A stretch of DNA of 64,000 nt, taken from Alteribacter keqinensis (GTDB taxonomy: Bacteria; Bacillota; Bacilli; Bacillales; Salisediminibacteriaceae). The stretch lies in the NCBI RefSeq assembly GCF_003710255.1, contig NZ_RHIB01000002.1:372001-436000 (forward strand), read 5' to 3'. The position numbers and the translations under genes were made by a program. Below the pieces are notes generated by a model that was not told the DNA's origin, did no database searches, and saw nothing but the letters and a program-made list of their open reading frames with translations. Shown one piece after another: positions 25,777 to 33,987 of the stretch (the first letter of the stretch is position 1; each line of letters opens with the position of its first letter).

Positions 25777-26172
25777 CTACTGAAAAACACACAAAGCATG
25801 CGCCAGACAATCCTCAAAATTTGTTATCACTTCTATATTGCCACCACTACAAGGCATAACCCGGACAATAACAGGATCCCCGCTAAGATCAGTACTCCAA
25901 AATAAGGTAGGACACCTCTGAACATTCCCTGTTCCATCGGTATAGGTAAACATGTGTGCAAGTTGATTTAGTTCATTAATAGAAGCTAAAAAGGCTCCTT
26001 GATTGCTGCAAAGAGTTGATGCGTTCTCAAAACTTATATTTTGTGGAGTATAAAGATATGCAAGTCCACTAACCGGATCAAAATTATTGACAGCAATCTC
26101 CGCTCTTCTTTCAGTACACTGCTCTCCTTCGCACGGTTGTAACTGTCTCGGACAAAACGGTATGATACCCAT
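25777..26172 (-). CDS. Cys-rich C-type-lectin-like protein, unknown role
   Basis: 131 residues after a very strong ribosome site (AAAGGGAGGTGAGC). No signal peptide or membrane segment. The N-terminus holds a Cys cluster (FCPRQLQPCEGEQC). The middle reads YLYTPQNISFENASTLCSNQ, then GAFLASINELNQL, FWSTDLSGDPV and a final DCLAHALCVF. The order of aromatic, SFENAxxLC, GAFLASINELNQL and FWS fits a short C-type-lectin-like fold. It stands alone between the thi and TRAP operons. Spore-surface or secreted placement by another route is possible but not shown. I do not recognise a named family. Confidence 0.6.
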   Translation of the reverse strand: MGIIPFCPRQLQPCEGEQCTERRAEIAVNNFDPVSGLAYLYTPQNISFENASTLCSNQGAFLASINELNQLAHMFTYTDGTGNVQRCPTLFWSTDLSGDPVIVRVMPCSGGNIEVITNFEDCLAHALCVFQ

Positions 26173-26448
26173 TTAGCTCACCTCCCTTTTATAAAGTATT
26201 CATTACGTTATAAAAGGAACTGGTTGGATGCTTATTTTGTTTGACAATGGTGGAAACGCAGAGTATATCCAAATGTTTCCCCGGAAGTGAATATTTCGGC
26301 TGGGACAAGGCTCAGGCAAACATTCATATTAGTACTGAAAGATTATCATTTACATCTCGGTGTATTGATTTCCCGTTTTTTTATGAGTCAACTAAATATG
26401 AATCTAAATTAAGATAACAAAATTTCAATTCGTCCTCCCCCCCCACGC
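26173..26448. other. Gene-free stretch
   Basis: AT-rich sequence upstream of the lectin-like gene. It holds a stray ttaagataaca (26409-26419) like the core of the dispersed repeat, but no gene or RNA that I can support. Confidence 0.4.
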
Positions 26449-26478
26449 AAAAAAGGATGCTCCTCCTAAGAAGCACCC
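26449..26478 (-). terminator. Terminator of the TRAP/KDPG operon
   Basis: On the minus strand GGGTGCT / AGCATCC stem with a 10-nt loop and six T, 40 bp after the aldolase stop. Confidence 0.75.
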
Positions 26479-26517
26479 CAAAATCGAACACCAAACCCAT
26501 CCAAAACGCTACAAATC

Positions 26518-27192
26518 CTACACTCTATAACTCTCTTCTTTTCCTCCACCCGCTCGCACTCTTGCAACCAGCTCCACAAACGCCCTCGCCCTCTCAGTGA
26601 TTGCGCTCAGCTTCTCTTCTGTCATTGCCCCGCCGGAGGGGACGAGGGTACTTCCGAGGCCGACGCCTGCTGCACCTGCCTCGATGAAGGCACCCGCATT
26701 GGAAAGATCGATGCCTCCCGTTGCGATCAACGGAATTTGCGGCAATGGGCCTTTCATATCCTTGATAAAAGAAGCTCCCAAAGTCCTTGCGGGGAAAACT
26801 TTAACCATGTCCGCCCCGTGTTCGAAAGCGGTGAGAACCTCGGTCGGGGTAAATGCCCCGGGAACGCTCACAGCTCCGTACCGTTTTACGATTTTTATCG
26901 TGTCTACGTTCAGCGTAGGGGAAAAGATAAACTGAGCACCGGAGAGAATCGCTGCCCGCGCAGTTTCCGCATCCAGAACCGTTCCGGCGCCCACACTTAC
27001 CCCGCCTCCGGTAAACTCAGACGCCAGCTTTTCAATGACGCCCATGGCACCGGGGGTTTCCACCGTGATCTCCAGGGATTTGACGCCCCCTTCACTCAGG
27101 GCTTCGGCCACGTCTAAAATACTGTCTTTTCTGGCGCCGCGAATCACGGCGACAATTCCGCTGTCTGTTATATTTTCAAGAAGAAAACTCAT
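26518..27192 (-). CDS. eda: KDPG/KHG aldolase
   Basis: Class I aldolase of about 224 residues. Motifs: GIVAVIRG (Arg), TVETPGAMGVIEKL, VGAGTVLDAE, FSPTLNVDTIK, VPGAFTPTEVLTAFEHGAD, and the Schiff-base Lys in MVKVFPA. It splits 2-keto-3-deoxy-6-phosphogluconate into pyruvate and glyceraldehyde 3-phosphate. The frame opens at 27240, but the ATG at 27192, four bases after the cupin stop and behind GGGAAGTGA, is the likely start. Last gene of the operon; it pairs functionally with the PfkB kinase at its other end. Confidence 0.9.
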   Translation of the reverse strand: MSFLLENITDSGIVAVIRGARKDSILDVAEALSEGGVKSLEITVETPGAMGVIEKLASEFTGGGVSVGAGTVLDAETARAAILSGAQFIFSPTLNVDTIKIVKRYGAVSVPGAFTPTEVLTAFEHGADMVKVFPARTLGASFIKDMKGPLPQIPLIATGGIDLSNAGAFIEAGAAGVGLGSTLVPSGGAMTEEKLSAITERARAFVELVARVRAGGGKEESYRV

Positions 27193-27196
27193 CTTG

Positions 27197-27481
27197 TCAC
27201 TTCCCATCCAGGAGATCTTTTCGAACCGGAGTGAAAACATCCAGTATCGTACAGCTTTCGATCACATTTACCCGGTGCGGTGCATTGGAAGGGATGTACT
27301 GCACATCTCCTTCGTGCAACACCCTCTTTTCACCGGCAACTTCGAATTCCACGCTGCCTTTTTCTATATAGCTGACCTGTTCTTCCACGTGCTTGTCCTC
27401 GTCTCCGTGAAAGTCTTTATCCAGCTCTACTTTTACAACCATGACCGATCCTTCTGACGCCAACACTTCTCTTTTAACCAT
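27197..27481 (-). CDS. Small cupin protein
   Basis: Single-domain cupin of about 94 residues with the two-motif pattern (HVEEQVSYIEKGSVEF, then GDVQYIPSNAPHRVNV). In the first motif the usual metal-binding residues are partly replaced; a His remains in each. The ATG at 27481 is preferred; a TTG at 27493 lies on the ribosome site itself. It sits between dctM and eda. Such cupins in sugar-acid operons are often anomerases, isomerases or sensors; the exact role is unknown. Confidence 0.75.
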   Translation of the reverse strand: MVKREVLASEGSVMVVKVELDKDFHGDEDKHVEEQVSYIEKGSVEFEVAGEKRVLHEGDVQYIPSNAPHRVNVIESCTILDVFTPVRKDLLDGK

Positions 27482-27501
27482 AGACGCTATCAACCTTTCT
27501 G

Positions 27502-28791
27502 TTATATGACTAAATCAGGGAAAAAGAATTTTGGAATAAAGAATGCCACTTCCGGTACAAAAGCTACGAGACCGAGCACAATGAGGATCACCAAAATAAA
27601 TGGTGTCACTGCTTTAAATGAACGCTCAATGGATATATTTCCGATCTTCGCAGCGAGCAGGAGACAGAGCCCGTACGGAGGTGTAATAAGTCCGATGGCA
27701 AGTGTCATGATTATGATAATCCCGAGAAGAACCGGGCTGATATCGAAAAGCTGCGCGACTGGAAGGACCACAGGGACAAACAGAATCATGGCCGGAATCG
27801 CATCCATAAACGTACCGATAAACAGGAAGAACAAGATAATAATCAAAAGGAACACAATCTTGCTTGAGATGTTATTCGTAAAGAATTCCTGAGCCCAGAT
27901 GGCTACCTGGTAGTAGCTCAGCAGTTCCCCGAGAGCGCTGGCTGCGGCCAGGGCAAACAACGAGAGAGAACTGAGCATCAGGGTATCCGTCAGCACTTTC
28001 GGCATGTCCCTTAGTTTCAGAGTCTTATAGAAAAACATGCTGATCAGGAATGTGTAAACAGAAGCGAAAGCAGCGGCTTCCGTAGCAGTGAAAATCCCTG
28101 AAATAATACCCCCGATTAAAATGACCGGAGTAAAAATGGCAGGAAGCGTTTCCAAAAATGATTTTGTGAATTCATTTACCGAAGTGCGGTTCGCCTTTGG
28201 ATACCCGCGCTTAACGGCAAAGATGTAGATAAGGAGCATCATCCCGAGACCAACGAGAACGCCCGGCACGATCCCGGCTAAAAACAACGCACCTACTGAG
28301 ACGTTTGTCAGGCCTGCAAAGATGATCATCGGAATACTAGGAGGAATAATAACCCCTATCGTCGATGAAGCGGCGGTCACACCTACGGCAGTCGGGGTGT
28401 CATATCCCTGTCTTTTCATGCTGGGGATGAGAATTTTCCCCACACCGGCTGTATCTGCCTGTGACGCACCGGAAACTCCGGCAAAAATCATCGAAACGAG
28501 TATATTCGCGTGGGCAAGCCCCCCACGGATATGGCCGACGATTTTCAGGGAAAAATCAATCAGCTTTTGAGAAATCTGCCCGTGATTCATCAGGTTTGCG
28601 GCTAAAATAAAGAGCGGCACGGCCAGCAGAACAAACGAGTCCAACCCGTTGAGCATTCTTACGGGAACAGTTACTTCAGGAATATAAGGGATGGCGAAAA
28701 TTCCGACAAAGGCAATGATACCAATAACAAACGCAATCGGAACACCGATCAGCAGCAGTACAAGAAAGAGTCCTATTAATAAAAATCCCAT
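27502..28791 (-). CDS. dctM: TRAP transporter large permease DctM
   Basis: 429-residue integral membrane protein of the DctM/SiaM family with about twelve hydrophobic segments. Conserved parts: GVPIAFVIG, GVSGASQADTAGVGKI, TAASSTIGVIIPPSIPMII, GLITPPYGLCLLLAAKI. It carries the Na+-coupled transport path for a carboxylate-containing substrate delivered by DctP. Three bases separate it from dctQ. Confidence 0.94.
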   Translation of the reverse strand: MGFLLIGLFLVLLLIGVPIAFVIGIIAFVGIFAIPYIPEVTVPVRMLNGLDSFVLLAVPLFILAANLMNHGQISQKLIDFSLKIVGHIRGGLAHANILVSMIFAGVSGASQADTAGVGKILIPSMKRQGYDTPTAVGVTAASSTIGVIIPPSIPMIIFAGLTNVSVGALFLAGIVPGVLVGLGMMLLIYIFAVKRGYPKANRTSVNEFTKSFLETLPAIFTPVILIGGIISGIFTATEAAAFASVYTFLISMFFYKTLKLRDMPKVLTDTLMLSSLSLFALAAASALGELLSYYQVAIWAQEFFTNNISSKIVFLLIIILFFLFIGTFMDAIPAMILFVPVVLPVAQLFDISPVLLGIIIIMTLAIGLITPPYGLCLLLAAKIGNISIERSFKAVTPFILVILIVLGLVAFVPEVAFFIPKFFFPDLVI

Positions 28792-28794
28792 CTC

Positions 28795-29274
28795 TTACTC
28801 CCCTCCCCGTGCCGAGATCAACTTAACACTCGTAAACACATGTGCCGCAAGATAGATGACCATCGTTCCTGCCATAATCGGCAGAGAAATCCATACATAG
28901 CCCATTTTCAAAGCCGGTATGGTCACCCACTGGTAACTCCAAAACGTCGTTAAAGCCGTTAAACTGTAAATGAAAAGCACGCTGCTGAAGGCGATCAAGA
29001 TCACATCAATAGTGATGTTTAACGCGTACTTTGCTTTGCCTTTCAGCTTCTTTGCCAGCAGATCGAAATTAAAATGCTCTTTTTTATTCACCATCACGGC
29101 CGCACCCATAAACACGGCCCAGATAAAGGAATAGTTAGCGACCTCGCCTGTCCACAGGACAGATACGCCCAATTGACGGCTTACCACCTGAACAAGGATG
29201 GCCGCGAAAAAGATACATAGAAATACAACACCGATAATCAGTTGAATCTGCTCCAGCCGTTTAATGAACACTCG
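28795..29274 (-). CDS. dctQ: TRAP transporter small permease DctQ
   Basis: About 159 residues with four membrane spans and the DctQ pattern (RQLGVSVLWTGEVANYSFIWAVFMGAAVMV). The GTG at 29274 has AGGTGA five bases upstream and is preferred over the GTG at 29280. Lies between dctP and dctM. Confidence 0.88.
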   Translation of the reverse strand, partial: RVFIKRLEQIQLIIGVVFLCIFFAAILVQVVSRQLGVSVLWTGEVANYSFIWAVFMGAAVMVNKKEHFNFDLLAKKLKGKAKYALNITIDVILIAFSSVLFIYSLTALTTFWSYQWVTIPALKMGYVWISLPIMAGTMVIYLAAHVFTSVKLISARGGE

Positions 29275-29335
29275 CTTCACCTACTCATGTTAGAGATTAG
29301 GGGAAGATCACTCCTGTGTGCTCTTCCCCCTTGAT

Positions 29336-30367
29336 TTATTGTTTAAGGTCGTTGATTCTTTGGAGAATATCTTCAATACCCGCGTCTTCTGCGAACGCTT
29401 CCTGGATCGGAAGGGCAATCTCGATGAACGGCTCACGGTCAATTTCATTGATTTCAGCACCTTCCTCAAGGGCTTTCTCCTTATACTCCTCTTCTTGTGC
29501 GTAAAGGGCTTCACGCTCTGCCACTGTTGATGCTTCTGCAGCGTTTAACAGAATCTCCTTCTGCTCGTCCGTCAACTCATCAAAACGCTCTCCATTTACA
29601 AGAAGTAAACGGGTCGTGTAGTCATGTCCTGTCTCTGTGGTGTACTTCCCATTTGGTGTCTGGTGGTGATTTTGCTGGACAAAGTACGGGTAAGCGTTCT
29701 CAGAAGAATCTACAACATTTTGCTGCAGTCCCTGATAGAGCTCTCCCCATGCTACATCAACAGGTGTTGCGCCTGCCTGTCTCCAGAAGTCTGCAACGAC
29801 ACCGGAGGTCTGGGTTCTGATTGACATTCCTCTAAGATCGTCAATAGTCTCGAGCGGCTCTTTGCCGTAGTAGTGACGGACACCGGCTGACCAGTAGCCG
29901 AGTACTTTAAAGTCATTGCCGGATTGTTCGTTAATAATCTCCGCCAGTTCTTCTCCTATTTCCCCGTCTACAACAGACTCCCAGTGGTCGTAATCGTCAA
30001 ACAGGTACGGCAGCGCTAATAAGTCGACTTCTTTGATTCCAGTAGCCGTCATGAAGCCCGGTGAAACAAGGACAACATCCGCTGCACCAAGTTTTAGCTT
30101 TTCCACAAGTTCCGACTCCTCTGTCCCGATGGTTCCCGCATGAACCTCCACTTCAATAGCCCCGTCTGATTCTGATTCAGCTACATTCTTGAACTCAAGC
30201 ATCCCTTCCTGAAATGGATTGTCGGGAGAAGTCTGGTTGTGGGCAGCAAGGATTTTCAGGTCCCCGCTTCCTTCTGCTCCGCTTGTTTCATCGTCATTTC
30301 CACACCCAGTGAGTACCAATCCCAATGCAGCAACGGTCATCCCCAATGTACTTGCCAGTTTCTTCAT
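29336..30367 (-). CDS. dctP: TRAP solute-binding lipoprotein DctP
   Basis: 343-residue DctP-family binding protein with lipobox LVLTGC (Cys22). The Arg in MSIRTQTS and the region QNVVDSSENAYPYF correspond to the carboxylate-binding site of the family. The substrate should be a sugar acid or similar carboxylate. It follows hxlB by 28 bp. The precise ligand cannot be read from sequence. Confidence 0.92.
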   Translation of the reverse strand: MKKLASTLGMTVAALGLVLTGCGNDDETSGAEGSGDLKILAAHNQTSPDNPFQEGMLEFKNVAESESDGAIEVEVHAGTIGTEESELVEKLKLGAADVVLVSPGFMTATGIKEVDLLALPYLFDDYDHWESVVDGEIGEELAEIINEQSGNDFKVLGYWSAGVRHYYGKEPLETIDDLRGMSIRTQTSGVVADFWRQAGATPVDVAWGELYQGLQQNVVDSSENAYPYFVQQNHHQTPNGKYTTETGHDYTTRLLLVNGERFDELTDEQKEILLNAAEASTVAEREALYAQEEEYKEKALEEGAEINEIDREPFIEIALPIQEAFAEDAGIEDILQRINDLKQ

Positions 30368-30395
30368 GTCCTATTCCTCCCGGTTTTATTTTTAT

Positions 30396-30947
30396 CTATT
30401 CCATATTTGCGTGGCGGCGGGTCATTTCTTCGTACCCTTCACCTTTAACTGTTCCAATGATAATCGCATCCAGTACCAGATGAACGGCCTGGTCGAACTG
30501 GTTTCCAAGTGGCTGAATGGTCTCAGGTTCTTCTTCTCTTCTAAACTTTGTCGCTGCCGGAATGACCAGTACGAGGTCACTTATTTCAGCGATGGGCGAT
30601 TGGTCGTTTGTTGTGACAAGCGCCACCTTTGCACCTGCCTCTTTGGCCTTTTGGGCAAACTGCTTAATCGCGCCCGTTGTTCCGGAACCGGAAATCCCAA
30701 CGAGAAGATCCCCTTCTTCGACGCTTGGGGTAATGGTTTCCCCGACTGCAAAAACGGTGTAGCCGCTATGCATGAGCCTCATGGCAAAGGCTTTCCCCAT
30801 CAGTCCTGAGCGCCCTTCACCTGTAATAAAAATCCGCTTCGCATCTTTTAATTCCTGACTAAGTGCCGAGGCTTCGCTTTCGGAAACGTTGGAAAGAACC
30901 GTGTCCATTTCAGCAGCGACCTGATTAATGATTGTTTTCATAGTCAT
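30396..30947 (-). CDS. hxlB: SIS-domain 6-phospho-3-hexuloisomerase-like protein
   Basis: 183 residues, single SIS domain with the HxlB/PHI pattern: FITGEGRSGLMGKAFAMRLMHSG, GDLLVGISGSGTTGAIKQFA, and VPAATKFRREEEPETIQPLG with QAVHLVLD at the end. PHI interconverts 3-hexulose 6-phosphate and fructose 6-phosphate. The start overlaps the hxlA-like stop by 23 bp. Within this operon it may act on another phosphosugar; see the finding on this pathway. Confidence 0.82.
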   Translation of the reverse strand: MTMKTIINQVAAEMDTVLSNVSESEASALSQELKDAKRIFITGEGRSGLMGKAFAMRLMHSGYTVFAVGETITPSVEEGDLLVGISGSGTTGAIKQFAQKAKEAGAKVALVTTNDQSPIAEISDLVLVIPAATKFRREEEPETIQPLGNQFDQAVHLVLDAIIIGTVKGEGYEEMTRRHANME

Positions 30948-31563
30948 CCATAACTCCTCTCATTTTTAATACGACTTGTTTTTTATCATCCGCCTTTGTA
31001 ACCGCGCTCCCAACGATCACAACCGAAGGGGATTTGCGCAAAATCTCCGGGAGTGAATCTGGTGAAATGCCGCCTGCTACTGCTACTTCAAGATTTTTCC
31101 GTCCTTCTGTAAGGGAGAACAAGTCAAGCTTCATAGCCCCTCCCTTTTGCATATCCTTTCCGTAGTGGAGACTTACGAGGTCCGCCCCCAGTTCTTCAAT
31201 GACTGCAATACGATCCGGGTTTGTTACGCCAAGCAAATCAATCATGACGCGTTTTTCTTTGTCTTTGGCAACTTTCAGCACATCCGCTATGGTCTGATCC
31301 GCTGAAAAAGCCATCACTGTTGTAATGTCCGCTCCCGCTTCAAAAGCCTGGAGGGCCTCATGCTTGCCTGCATCACAGGTTTTCATATCCGCCACCACGG
31401 TTCTGTGAGGAAACGTTTCTTTTATCTCCCTCACAATCGCCATGCCGTATTCTTTAATTACACCGGTGCCCACCTCAATCCAGTCGATATGCGCTTCGGT
31501 CTGTTCAAGAATCGCGAAACACTCGTCTCGGGTTAACCGGTCCAATGCCAGTTGAATCTTCAA
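30925..31563 (-). CDS. hxlA: HxlA-like hexulose-6-phosphate synthase/decarboxylase family
   Basis: 212-residue TIM barrel of the orotidine-phosphate-decarboxylase superfamily, HPS/KGPDC branch. Motifs: QLALDRL, IEVGTGVIKEYG, VVADMKTCDAG (metal and catalytic Asp-Lys-Asp), VAVAGGISPDSLPEI, VVIVGSAVTK. The DMKTCDAG motif is HPS-like, but LHYGKDMQ replaces the VHxGxDxQ of formaldehyde-fixing HPS and the HRSRD of keto-gulonate decarboxylases. So the exact reaction is open. The TTG start is supported by GGAGGG at six bases. Confidence 0.78.
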   Translation of the reverse strand: MKIQLALDRLTRDECFAILEQTEAHIDWIEVGTGVIKEYGMAIVREIKETFPHRTVVADMKTCDAGKHEALQAFEAGADITTVMAFSADQTIADVLKVAKDKEKRVMIDLLGVTNPDRIAVIEELGADLVSLHYGKDMQKGGAMKLDLFSLTEGRKNLEVAVAGGISPDSLPEILRKSPSVVIVGSAVTKADDKKQVVLKMRGVMDDYENNH

Positions 31564-31584
31564 TGGAAGCCCTCCTTCTATCTG

Positions 31585-31769
31585 AGGCCACTGAAAAAGT
31601 ACAAACCAACTTTTTCACTGCCTTTTATTTAAGCGGCAATGGCTCCATTCGGTTGCCCGCCTGTTACGAGAACCCCACTCCTAACAGGCTTTTAAAACAT
31701 GCAACCGTTCCGCTCATTGCTTAGACGGCACTTAAAAAAAGTTTAAGACCGAACTTTTTCAGTGCCGTC
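31585..31769. mobile_element. Small inverted-repeat (MITE-like) element
   Basis: The ends CACTGAAAAAGT (31589-31600) and its complement ACTTTTTCAGTG (31753-31764) are inverted over 12 bp. The left end also folds on itself with aactttttcactgcc. No ORF inside. It fills the 206-bp gap between the hxlA-like gene and the kinase gene, touching the kinase stop codon. Similar ends are known from IS1182-like elements (recalled, not checked). Confidence 0.55.
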
Positions 31770-32720
31770 CTATCTTTCTATGAATTCTTTTTCACCAAGC
31801 TTTATTAACACGTCTTCCAGGTAAGGGAGACCTTCATTATCACCTGAGACTCCCACAACCATTGACCCGATGGTATTGGACACATGCAGCCGTTTCTCCA
31901 GAGACCAGCCTTGCAGCCAGCCGTATAAGTATCCTGCGTCGAACCCGTCACCGGCCCCTACTGTATCTACCACACTAGGTGCTTTTACCGGAGGTGCGAT
32001 GACTTTTTCGCCATTTTCCCACCCCGTCGATCCGTTCCCGCCATCTTTCAGCACCACGGATGTAAGCTCAAAACGACTGCATTTTTCGAAAATAACATCG
32101 GCGTCCACGCTGTCAAACAGGATCTCAGCCTCCTCCATACCTGCAAGTAAAAGATCCACTTCCGGCAGAATGTCCAGTAAGGCCTCTCTCGCTTCTTCCT
32201 TCCGCCAAAGCTTCAGGCGGATGTTAGGGTCCAGGGAAATGAGTAGACCCTGATCTTTTGCAAGACGAATGGCTTTCTTTACAAGAGGGACGTTTTTTTC
32301 TTTATCCAGGGCCATAAACACACCGGTTATGTGCAGCACCCGCCCTCCCTTAAAAATCGACGCGTCGATCGCCTCTTCCGTGAGGGTCACGGTCGGTGAG
32401 TTGGAGCGGTAGTAAAACGTTCGCCCGCCCCCGCCTTCATACACTTCCTTGAACTGAACCGAGGTCGGGTAGCCGTCCACAAGCTTCACCTGTGAAGTAT
32501 CCACTCCTTCTCCTCGGGCAAAGTTTCGGATAAATCGGCCAAACTCATCATTGCCGAGCCGGCTGATCCACATGGTACGAAGGCCGAGTCTCGCGCAGCC
32601 GATAGCCAGGTTAAACTCAGCGCCGCCTGCTTTCCGGTCAAATGCATTCACAAATCTCATCGGTCCTTTTGTCTGGGGCTGCATGGATACCATGGCATCC
32701 CCGATCGTAATTACATCCAT
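31770..32720 (-). CDS. kdgK: PfkB-family sugar kinase, 2-keto-3-deoxygluconate kinase-like
   Basis: 316-residue ribokinase-fold enzyme. Motifs: DVITIGDAMVSM, GGAEFNLAIGCARLGLRT, DPNIRLKLW, VVLKDGGNGS, and the catalytic VDTVGAGDGFDAGYLYG. With a KDPG aldolase in the same operon, phosphorylation of 2-keto-3-deoxygluconate is the simplest role. CAGGAG precedes the ATG, and it follows the regulator gene by 24 bp. Confidence 0.85.
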   Translation of the reverse strand: MDVITIGDAMVSMQPQTKGPMRFVNAFDRKAGGAEFNLAIGCARLGLRTMWISRLGNDEFGRFIRNFARGEGVDTSQVKLVDGYPTSVQFKEVYEGGGGRTFYYRSNSPTVTLTEEAIDASIFKGGRVLHITGVFMALDKEKNVPLVKKAIRLAKDQGLLISLDPNIRLKLWRKEEAREALLDILPEVDLLLAGMEEAEILFDSVDADVIFEKCSRFELTSVVLKDGGNGSTGWENGEKVIAPPVKAPSVVDTVGAGDGFDAGYLYGWLQGWSLEKRLHVSNTIGSMVVGVSGDNEGLPYLEDVLIKLGEKEFIER

Positions 32721-32744
32721 GTCGGTTAACTCCTGTCTGCCAGA

Positions 32745-33749
32745 TTAGCAAGATTCTCCGGGTATCAATTCCGGCTCATAGCGGTACACCATTTCATCCC
32801 CGGTATTGTTGTTTTTGACTTTATCAATAATAATGGACGCTGCTTTTCTACCCATCTCAAAGGTCGGCTGTGCAATATACGTAAGCGTCGGAGAGTACAG
32901 ATCGGCAAAGGAAACTCTGTCAATCCCGATCACTGCCAAATCCTCCGGCATGGAAAGACCCGACTCCTTCACAAACTTCAACACTTCAATCAAGGAAAGA
33001 TCATTGGAAGCCAAAATCGCATCCGGCTTTGAAGGTCCGTTAAACATCTCTCTGAGTGCGCCCTGCATATCTTCTACGTCCACGCTCTTGATCCACCCTT
33101 CCTTCAGTGAAAGACCATTGTCTTTATGCGACTGTTTGAATCCGTTGATCCGCTCCACCCGCGGTGAAGGTTTTTGTTTAAGCGAGGTGGTTAACATCCC
33201 AATGTTGGAATAACCTTTACCGGCCAGGTGAGTAACGGCAAGGTCAGAAGCCCTTTCGTTATTCAGTTGGACAGTGGGAACCTCCACTTCATCAATGATC
33301 CGGTCCATAAATACCAGGGGGAATTCCCCTTCCTTCATCTTTTTATATAAATCCAGGTTGCCTCCAGTGGGAAACACAATAAGTCCGTCCACCTGCTTGG
33401 CCAGCAACATTTCAATATACTTCTTCTCTTTTTCCGGATTATCATCGGCATTGCACACAATGAGATGAAAATCATGCTCATGACAGTAATCTTCAATAGC
33501 TCTGATCACCTGGGTGGAAAAGGAATGAAGAATGTTCGCCACAATCACCCCGATTGTCTGTGTAGATTTCTGTTTTAAGCTGCGGGCAACAATATTCGGC
33601 TGATACCCCAGCTCGCTGATTGCGCTTTCAATTCGTGCTTTTGTTTTTGCGCCCATGTAGTCAAACCGCTTGTTTAAGTATTGCGATACCGTACTCTTTG
33701 ACACACCGGCCTGCCTTGCTACATCGGCCATCGTTATTCGTTTGTTCAC
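32745..33749 (-). CDS. LacI-family regulator of the TRAP operon
   Basis: 334 residues: HTH (ITMADVARQAGVSKSTVSQYL) and effector domain (IGVIVANILHSFSTQVI, LAVIGIDRVSFADLYSP). First gene of the operon. The 33-bp block of overlapping palindromes at 33772-33804, 22 bp upstream of its start, is the likely autoregulatory operator. Similar to KdgR-type regulators, consistent with a sugar-acid inducer, though not proved. Confidence 0.9.
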   Translation of the reverse strand: MNKRITMADVARQAGVSKSTVSQYLNKRFDYMGAKTKARIESAISELGYQPNIVARSLKQKSTQTIGVIVANILHSFSTQVIRAIEDYCHEHDFHLIVCNADDNPEKEKKYIEMLLAKQVDGLIVFPTGGNLDLYKKMKEGEFPLVFMDRIIDEVEVPTVQLNNERASDLAVTHLAGKGYSNIGMLTTSLKQKPSPRVERINGFKQSHKDNGLSLKEGWIKSVDVEDMQGALREMFNGPSKPDAILASNDLSLIEVLKFVKESGLSMPEDLAVIGIDRVSFADLYSPTLTYIAQPTFEMGRKAASIIIDKVKNNNTGDEMVYRYEPELIPGESC

Positions 33750-33771
33750 ATTGACTCAGCTCGCTCCCGCA

Positions 33772-33804
33772 TTACTAAATCGGTTTAGTAAATCGATTTA
33801 GTAA
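33772..33804. promoter_or_regulatory. Overlapping LacI operators of the TRAP operon
   Basis: TTACTAAATCGGTTTAGTAA (33772-33791; two central mismatches) overlaps the perfect TAAATCGATTTA (33788-33799). The TTTAGTAA half-site appears twice in direct order. Confidence 0.75.
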
Positions 33805-33818
33805 GAGTATAAAACAAA

Positions 33819-33833
33819 TGTAAGCGCTTTACA
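33819..33833. promoter_or_regulatory. Possible CcpA cre site
   Basis: TGTAAGCGCTTTACA. Read on the minus strand, GTAAAGCGCTTACA fits the cre consensus at 12 of 14 positions. It would bring the operon under glucose repression. Confidence 0.45.
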
Positions 33834-33952
33834 AGGTGTAAATTTAAAAATATTCTTTTAAAACTGCATAGATATTTTAATTCAGACATTAAGAGGGGTT
33901 AACTCGACATCTTCAACGTCGAGGCTCTGAGTGGAAGTTACATAAACCATAT

Positions 33953-33979
33953 AAAAAAGGCTGCCTCCAAGAGACAACC
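33953..33979 (-). terminator. Terminator of the fructan operon
   Basis: On the minus strand GGTTGTCTC / GAGGCAGCC (9 bp with G-T pairs), 3-nt loop, six T. A near-identical hairpin is at 43571-43600. Confidence 0.8.
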
Positions 33980-33987
33980 TCTACACC

